Origin: Chrysomallon squamiferum
Lineage: Eukaryota > Mollusca > Gastropoda > Neomphalida > Peltospiridae
Assembly (NCBI GenBank): GCA_012295275.1
Contig: CM022676.1
Span: forward strand, 1,072,010-1,136,009
Reading direction: 5' to 3'
DNA: 64,000 bases
Positions 57,421 through 64,000 of this stretch are shown piece by piece. Under the pieces are notes generated by a model, which ran no database searches, was not told the origin of the DNA, and saw only the letters and a list, made by a program, of their open reading frames with translations. Numbering within the stretch: position 1 is the first letter of the stretch; each line of letters opens with the position of its first letter. The translations under genes and the position numbers were made by a program.

Positions 57421-57760
57421 CAAAACCAGATGAAATATAAATGATCGTTACACCAAGAAAGGAGTTCAACCCCTATGTTGCCAATGAAACTGTAGAGTTC
57501 AGGTGTAATGGAAATGTTGGTAACCCAGCACAGTCGTGGTCGTGGCAGTGGAAGCATGCTGGTGAAATGGTGTGGATGTTGTACCTATTCACAGACAGAA
57601 TCAAAGATCACCCACCTAGACTATCTGGGTGTCAGAACAGAGGAAGTTCTGTTTTAACACACACTGTTTCTCTCAGTGACAACACACGAATGTTCAGATG
57701 TATTGTGGGTAACAAAGAGCGGTATTCTGCAAACTTTACCATCAACACTCAAAGTACAAA
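57421..57760 (+). CDS. Ig2 exon of copy 1, with early stop
   Basis: Follows CTGTTTCAG. It reads KPDEI, TAA, then MIVTPRKEFNPYVANETVEF, RCNGNVGNPAQSWSWQWKHA and later PPRLSGCQNRGSSVLTHTVS and FRCIVGNKERYSANFTI. Core Cys (FRC), core Trp (WQW) and partner Cys (FRC) are in place; a further Cys lies in SGC. The TAA replaces a Glu codon of copy 2. The donor GTAAGA is displaced by about 9 nt from the copy 2 position, giving a different end phase. Confidence 0.82.
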
Positions 57761-59391
57761 GTAAGACTTTATTATATTTGATTTTCTAAAGAAAATCATT
57801 CTTATGTAGAACAAACCATTGTTTTGTGTAAAGTATAACAAAATTGTTTTAAAGAGGCAACTGACTTCAAATGATTTAATGGAAGAAGTTTCAACTTGTT
57901 AATCTGCATGTTTTGTCATTTGTTGTAGAATTATTGTATTATGTATCTGATTATTTATTTCTTTTCAGTAGTTATCTGATGTTGTGAAACAGACACTATG
58001 AATGGTGAATGTATGAGAACTGCATTCAAGTGTAGTTTCTTCCCATCATTTTACCATTTTTCACTTAATCAATGAAGCAAAGTCTCTTTCTGCACCCAAA
58101 GACCCGTTTATCTCTCTTTTCAACTCCCTCTTTGTTCGTGTGCTGTATAAGTGTATGAATAATAATAATTTTATTTCTAAAACTCTTTACCTGATTTATA
58201 AAGGAAACGTACCGTGTTGCTTACGTATGAACAATGTTAAGAGTGACTCATTTCGGTTTGACATATGACTCGGTCTTATCTTTCTTGTTTAACTGTCAAG
58301 TTCCAGTACAGTAGATTATAAACAACTAGATTTTAATTAAAACTAACGTATAAATGGCATCATAAATAACAGCTTTTTCTATTAGTCATCGGGTATAGTT
58401 TTTTGTTAAATTATTTGTGGACAGTTTTAACAATGTTCGCCATATTTCTCTTATATCTTATAATTTTAAAACTAACCTTAGCAAGATATTTTCATATTTG
58501 TTTATTTCTAAATATTTATTGTGTTATTATATTACAGAAATGTTCTGGAAACCAGGAAGTATTTTACTTATAAACTATTATGTTATATTACAGCTAAATG
58601 AAACGACACAGAATGAGGTGTGAAAGTACAAATTCAGAGAATCAAATGAACAAAGCAAGATCGTAAATGGATCAAACAATTATCAATCAGAAAACTGAAT
58701 AATTACAGTAAATCAAGAACAATCATTTGACAATAGAGACAGATCACGTGATACACTGCAGCACAGTAGGTCAAATGACGTCAGGTCATATGACAAAGGA
58801 ATACAATGGAATAAATATGAACAGATTGTTGCAGTAACGACAGCACAAAATGTTTACGAAAAAATAATCAACAATTAAACTATACACTGAAGTCTGCACA
58901 TACGTCTGTCTGTCAGTATATGATTTGTGCATAATACAATAGAAAATGCAATCAAGTTAAAATTATATCTCTAAGTTGTATAAATAATTTTTATATCTAT
59001 ATGTCCAGTATGTTAAAGAACAAAATTATATATATTTTTTTTAATTAATTGAGCATAGATCTTCAAGTGATTTCAATTTAAAATATGTATCCATAATGTC
59101 CAGTTTCTTTTAAACAAAAAACTATGATTTGATTTATGTCTATTAATTCCGATTAAATCTTCATTTGATTTCTGTTTTCAATAAAGAAGATTGCATATTG
59201 ATTTGTTTTAGTTTTTTGTTTTTGTATTATAATTAATATTAGCAACGATATTTATTTTATATATGTGTTGTTTCATGTACGTGTGGTTGTGTCTTCTTTA
59301 TTGCTTAGTAATGGCTTTTCGAGTGTATTAAAATTACTATATGTTGTTTTAATGTCTTGTGTTACAATTCTGATGAGTTCTCCATCAGAAA

Positions 59392-59394
<3 letters not shown>
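57761..59394 (+). other. 3' region of Ig copy 1
   Basis: Non-coding as far as I can tell. It aligns with the minus-strand copy at 58205-58440, includes the 21-nt candidate micro-exon at 58538-58558, and aligns again at 59345-59394. The membrane-anchor exon expected near 59.0 kb by comparison with 49716-49888 is not found. Confidence 0.55.
58538..58558 (+). other. Candidate 21-nt micro-exon of Ig copy 1
   Basis: AAATGTTCTGGAAACCAGGA plus one A, between TATTACAG and GTATTT. It is the same length as its counterpart on the minus strand (50312-50332). Confidence 0.35.
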
Positions 59395-60374
<980 letters not shown>

Positions 60375-60382
60375 TATATAAA
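60375..60382 (+). promoter_or_regulatory. TATA box of Ig copy 2
   Basis: TATATAAA lies 178 bp before the start codon at 60553. Transcription would start near 60405-60412 and give a 5' UTR of about 140-150 nt. No equivalent TATA is seen at the same distance in copy 1. Confidence 0.5.
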
Positions 60383-60552
60383 GATTCATGTATTAAAAGC
60401 GCTGATTTTCTTTGTAATGTTTTCCTTTGACGAGGGCCGTCAACAATCAGAAACAGGAAAGTTTCCTCAATCGCTATTCACGGTGGTTTCATAAGCTAGG
60501 TAACTCGCGTGTAGCTCGCTGTTAAATTTCTTCATTCTCAGAGAGTTTAACC

Positions 60553-60607
60553 ATGTCGACAGCAATCACTGTTATTTTATTAACGAGCTTATCATTGACT
60601 TCAACTG
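60553..60607 (+). CDS. Signal-peptide exon of Ig copy 2
   Basis: MSTAITVILLTSLSLTST, a short hydrophobic leader, ending in phase 1 at GTAAGT. Cleavage is likely near the exon junction, before AEGS. The start is chosen because it is the first ATG after the conserved TAGCTCGCTG block and it gives a signal peptide. Confidence 0.88.
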
Positions 60608-63600
60608 GTAAGTTTTACTTTATTTTATTTCAAGAGGCAAGATTTATTTTGTTTTGTTTTTGGTTGTTTATTTCTAAATGTAACTCGTGTGGTTTTAATG
60701 TCAAAGATGTATCGTGAAGACCAGGAAGAATATTATAAATAGGTTCATGAACTGTTTGAATTTTTCCTTATGAGTAATGTGTTTGTTATGTACGTTTGGT
60801 TTCGACTTCCCTATAATTTATTTGTAGCTGTATTTTATTTGTGTAATGTAGTTACCATTTATCTATATACTATTTCTGAATATAATTTTTTCAATTTCTT
60901 TGTTGTATTATATTTTAAAATTCCACTTTCATTTATAATTATGAACATTTGTATTTCATAATTATAAATCCCTTAGATACATTAATATTCGTAATTATTT
61001 TTTTAGTTTTTTATTTATCTATCTATTTATTTATTTATTTATTACGCTTTAAATTTTTTGAGAAATATTAGATGGTGATCTTATGCTCTCTGAATTTTAC
61101 GTCAAGAATTTTTTTTTTTTTCGTTACATTATGTTCAGAAATATTTGAAGTATGGAAGCATAATGATAAAAAATTAAAATTAAGAATTCTCATTAAATTT
61201 TTAGTTAAATAATAAACATAATAAGAAGTAGATAGTATTGCTAATGAAAATGTTTAGTCAACTTTTAACTTGTTCGTTTTACGTTTTTATTTACAGCTGA
61301 AGGTTCAGTGTTGACAATCAGCCCACGTCCTGTTTATGAAGGAGTTCCTGTGACAGTCAGATGTAGTCTTAGTAACATCATCAGTCACGTTGATGTACTT
61401 AATTCTGTGTCGCTGAAGAGAAAACTTTTCACCAACTTTAGTACTGCAGTTGTGGTAGCTGCAGCTGTTACATTAAAAGATGATGGTAAAGCTGTTTTAA
61501 AAGATGTCGACAACGTTGGATCAAGAGCGACAGTGACAGGAAAGTCTGACAACAATGACAAATCAGGATCTTTTGTCCAGATTCAACTGAAAGGAATGAC
61601 TTGCAGTGATTCAGGAGAATATGTCTGTGAAGTTGGTTATAACACAGTTGATAGTACAACCGAAAACTCACAAAATGCTGTTAACATCACCATTCGAAGT
61701 AAGTGAAGTCGTATTTACATGTAATATGATTTCTTGATGTTCACGTTGCCACTGCTCGTTTATACCGTACAGAGTATCTGGTGGTTTACAGGATCCATCA
61801 TAGGGATTACACTGTTCAGACAGTAATTTGTTATCGTAATGGTATAAGTCTACCCTCATCCACTACATAAACAACATATCAACAAAGAGAACATTTTGAC
61901 TTATTTATTAATTATTTCACGGTGTATTTTCCAATAATACCAACAAAAAAACAAAATCCAAATACGGTTTTTGGTAAAATAACATTATCACTGAACTGAA
62001 AATTATTTGATGACCAAATCACGATAAAATCAATATCATTATGCTAATTTATGTGTATGTGTGCGCGTGTGTGTGTTGTGTGTGTCGCTAATACGTCGCT
62101 AATAATACAGATTACGCTACGTAATTACTGCACCAAAATAAATAATGGCATCTTACTAAATCCCGCTTATCAAAGTAAGACCAAAGTTTCAAGTTTCTTT
62201 TCTATTATCTCCATGTAAACGAAAGTGAACCTCGGGTTATGGAAGCCCTGGCTTGTCTCGTCTCTTGTTTTTCTTCAGATGCCACATTTACTTTTAAAAT
62301 ATTATCTGTAGTTAGTATCCTGAACAAAGAAATATCTACTGAAAATTTTTTTCACGGATATGTGGGTTTCATTATAGAAATAAAGACGAACTTATAAAAC
62401 TTAATCAACATTGATATATTGTTATTATAACAAATTAAGCGAAGATATATTAGACAAAAGAGTTTGATGGAAGCGAAAAATGTCGTTTGTTATAATTGAT
62501 TTTCTAACATTACCATTGAAAATAAGAGAAGGCGTGATATTTATGTAATATAAATTGGTGATGTACTTCAGCAATTTTGTTTCTGTTATTTATCATTGTT
62601 TAAAAATGAAAAATAAAATTTTGAATACGAACATTTTTAACACAACAATTACTTTTAAAAAGTGTATAGAATTACAGAAAATCATAGTGTTTTCTCTATT
62701 TCATGTTTTTATGTGTTTCAGCAAAGCCAGGTGAAATAGAAATGATCGTGACACCAAGAAAGGAGTTCAACTCCTATGTTGTCAATGAAACTGTAGAGTT
62801 CAGGTGTAATGGAAATGTTGGTAACCCAGCACAGTCGTGGTCGTGGCACTGGAAGTACGCTGCTGACACGTTCTGGATGTCGTATCCATTCACAGAGAGA
62901 ATCAAAGATGACCCACCTAGACTATCTGGATGTAAGAACAGAGGAAGTTCTGTTTTAACACACACTGTATCTCTCAGTGACAACAGACGAATATTTAGAT
63001 GCATTGTGGGTAACAACGAGCTGTATTCTGCAAACTTTACCATCAGTACACTTTGTAAGACTTGATTTTATTTTATTTCTGATGATTTTTATATTTAATT
63101 ACATTTAATTACTTAGTTGTATGGATAGAAGAAGGGGATGATCTTGTTTCTGTCGTATCCAATTTGCCAACCATCCGTGATTATACCACTGCACTTCATG
63201 TTATAGATAAACACAAATAAGTAAAATGCACCTGTCAGGAACTTGTAACAAGCAGCAGTCACAAAGTCACACTAGAAACAAGATCCAGACGAGTTGAACA
63301 GTGAACTGTATTCTGATATGTCAGCCATGATTGATTTAGTTTCAGAATCTGGTAGTCCACCTGTAATGAGTCCTGTTCTACTGTGCCAACTGGTTTACTG
63401 AATACTCGCACACACTAAATAAGAGAAAAGGTGCTGGTTCCTATCATATAACTCAGACTGAGTATTAGGTGATTTGTGTTAAAAAAACAAGTGACTTACT
63501 ATACAAATATATCATGTTCAGGATCTGAAACGTGTTTCTGCTTAACATTCAGGTTCATCTTCATGTGCAGTTTGTGTAATCATTTGAGTTTAAGTAAAGA

Positions 63601-64000
63601 TTTACACTGACACTTGAGTGGTGTGGTATTGTAGACAGAACTTTAGTCACTTTTCTTATGGCTCGTCATGATGTTCACTCACTTGTTTGGAATTTTCTGT
63701 CATTTCGGGTATTTACACATATTACATTGTTTAAGAAATAAACAGTTTTATAACAACCATCTGATTTTATACGTTGTTTGTTTATGCATTTTTATTTACA
63801 GCTGAAGCCGCACAAATGAGAGTAAATCCACTTCCTGTGTATGAAGGATTTCCTGTGACTGTCAGATGTAGTATTGGTAACATCAGTCAGGTTGATGTAC
63901 TTAATTCTGTGTCACTGAAGAGAAAAATGTTCACCAACTTCAATACTGCTGTTGTGATAGCTGTTGCTGTCACATCAAAAGAGTATGGTAAAGCTGTTTT
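60553..64000 (+). CDS. Ig-domain protein gene, plus copy 2, partial (runs off the window)
   Basis: Gene-level entry. Four exons, all joined in phase 1: signal peptide (60553-60607), Ig1 (61297-61698), Ig2 (62722-63054), Ig1-like third domain (63802 onward). No stop, frameshift or broken splice site is visible, unlike the two other copies. It is a secreted or membrane-anchored multi-Ig protein. The alternating Ig1-Ig2-Ig1 pattern suggests growth by duplication of an Ig1-Ig2 pair. The function is unknown. The domain style (DSGEY-C, extra cysteines) and the local birth and death are what one sees in invertebrate immune-recognition families, but that role is inference. The end, including any membrane anchor, is beyond the window. 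Confidence 0.85.
60608..61296 (+). other. Intron 1 of Ig copy 2
   Basis: AT-rich, with TATT repeats near 61015-61045. The last about 170 bp match copy 1 (ATATTTGAAGTATGGAAGCA). It is shorter than intron 1 of copy 1 and lacks its microsatellites and relic exon. Confidence 0.75.
61297..61698 (+). CDS. Ig1 exon of copy 2
   Basis: 402 nt, phase 1 in and out, between TTACAG and GTAAGT. It encodes AEGSVLTISPRPVYEGVPVT, then VRCSLSNIISHVDVLNSVSL and ends GMTCSDSGEYVCEVG...NITIR. V-set-like, with the same Cys layout as copy 1. Many differences from copy 1 fall in the segment after LNSVS (KRKLFTNFSTAVVVAAAVTL against SRRLLNNPSTSVTIASAITL) and after EVGYNT, with almost none in the frame strands. Confidence 0.92.
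61699..62721 (+). other. Intron between Ig1 and Ig2 of copy 2
   Basis: AT-rich. It contains a decayed echo of the Ig1 exon end near 62490-62530 (ACATTACCATTGAAAATAAG). No other feature seen. Confidence 0.75.
62722..63054 (+). CDS. Ig2 exon of copy 2
   Basis: 333 nt, phase 1 in and out, between GTTTCAG and GTAAGA. It encodes KPGEIEMIVTPRKEFNSYVV, then NETVEFRCNGNVGNPAQSWS, WHWKYAADTFWMSYPF and ends FRCIVGNNELYSANFTIST. Core Cys-Trp-Cys are present and there is one more Cys in SGCKNRGS. N-glycosylation motifs: NET and NFT. Confidence 0.93.
63055..63801 (+). other. Intron between Ig2 and the third Ig exon of copy 2
   Basis: Mixed-composition non-coding sequence. I see no gene or repeat in it. 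Confidence 0.75.
63802..64000 (+). CDS. Third Ig exon of copy 2 (Ig1-like), partial
   Basis: Follows ATTTACAG, phase 1. It reads EAAQMRVNPLPVYEGFPVTV, then RCSIGNISQVDVLNSVSLKR and KMFTNFNTAVVIAVAVTSKE, and runs off the window in the middle of the domain. It is clearly an Ig1 paralogue (VYEG-PVTVRCS-GN, VDVLNSVSLKRK) that lacks the two residues of the II-S-H segment. Confidence 0.9.

Noticed and set aside
60770-60961. 63-residue hydrophobic frame in intron 1 of Ig copy 2
   Set aside because: AT-rich, Phe/Tyr-rich by composition, no splice logic, and not present in copy 1.

Overview
This is eukaryotic, intron-rich, AT-rich nuclear DNA with GT-AG introns and very heavy simple-sequence and satellite content. 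The gene content points to an invertebrate: an ABCC/MRP transporter, a Tigger-type transposon relic, a Ty3/gypsy fragment, and tandem two-domain Ig genes resembling molluscan Ig-type recognition proteins. A mollusc, perhaps a gastropod, is my best guess, but nothing in the sequence proves it. There is no bacterial, phage or CRISPR content.

Layout. (1) 0.45-8.1 kb, + strand: twelve phase-consistent exons of an ABCC (MRP1-like) gene, from the LSGGQ motif of NBD1 through the linker and TMD2 into the first half of NBD2. NBD2 stops before its signature and Walker B exons. The next coding block (8294-8440) is a TMD1 exon, which belongs far upstream in an MRP gene, so the order is permuted. (2) 7.4-11.2 kb is repeated at 12.4-16.0 kb. 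The second copy carries the same NBD2 exons and a gutted TMD1 exon and is a pseudogene. Several intron/exon borders in this gene are tandemly duplicated. (3) 16.0-23.8 kb: a satellite, first as degenerate monomers and then as about 15 near-identical 422-bp units, each with a 21-bp-arm hairpin. It ends in a 200-N gap. (4) 24.0-48.2 kb: a satellite landscape of a GTAAGT-rich family (about 100-bp monomers, about 710-bp higher-order period) and a second family with a period of about 910 bp (called AB here). Both occur in both orientations, with inversion axes near 38.78 and 42.5 kb. A 5'-truncated Ty3/gypsy element lies inside on the minus strand (36.0-38.06 kb). (5) 48.6-64.0 kb: an Ig-superfamily cluster. 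A decayed minus-strand copy (53.85 to 49.7 kb) stands head-to-head with a plus-strand copy (54.95-58.6 kb), and a second, intact-looking plus-strand copy (60.5 kb onward) leaves the window inside its third Ig exon. A Tigger-like relic sits between the two divergent promoters.

How the parts relate. The Ig genes share one plan: a signal-peptide exon, Ig1 and Ig2, all joined in phase 1, which lets domains be added or lost without breaking the frame. In the minus copy a 21-nt candidate micro-exon and a membrane-anchor exon follow. The minus copy lacks exon 1 and most of Ig1 and has a broken Ig2. Plus copy 1 has stop codons in its signal peptide and in Ig2. Only plus copy 2 reads open throughout what is visible. 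The strongest second-look items are the repeated tandem duplication of splice-site borders, the inverted satellite architecture, and the traceable birth and death within the Ig cluster.
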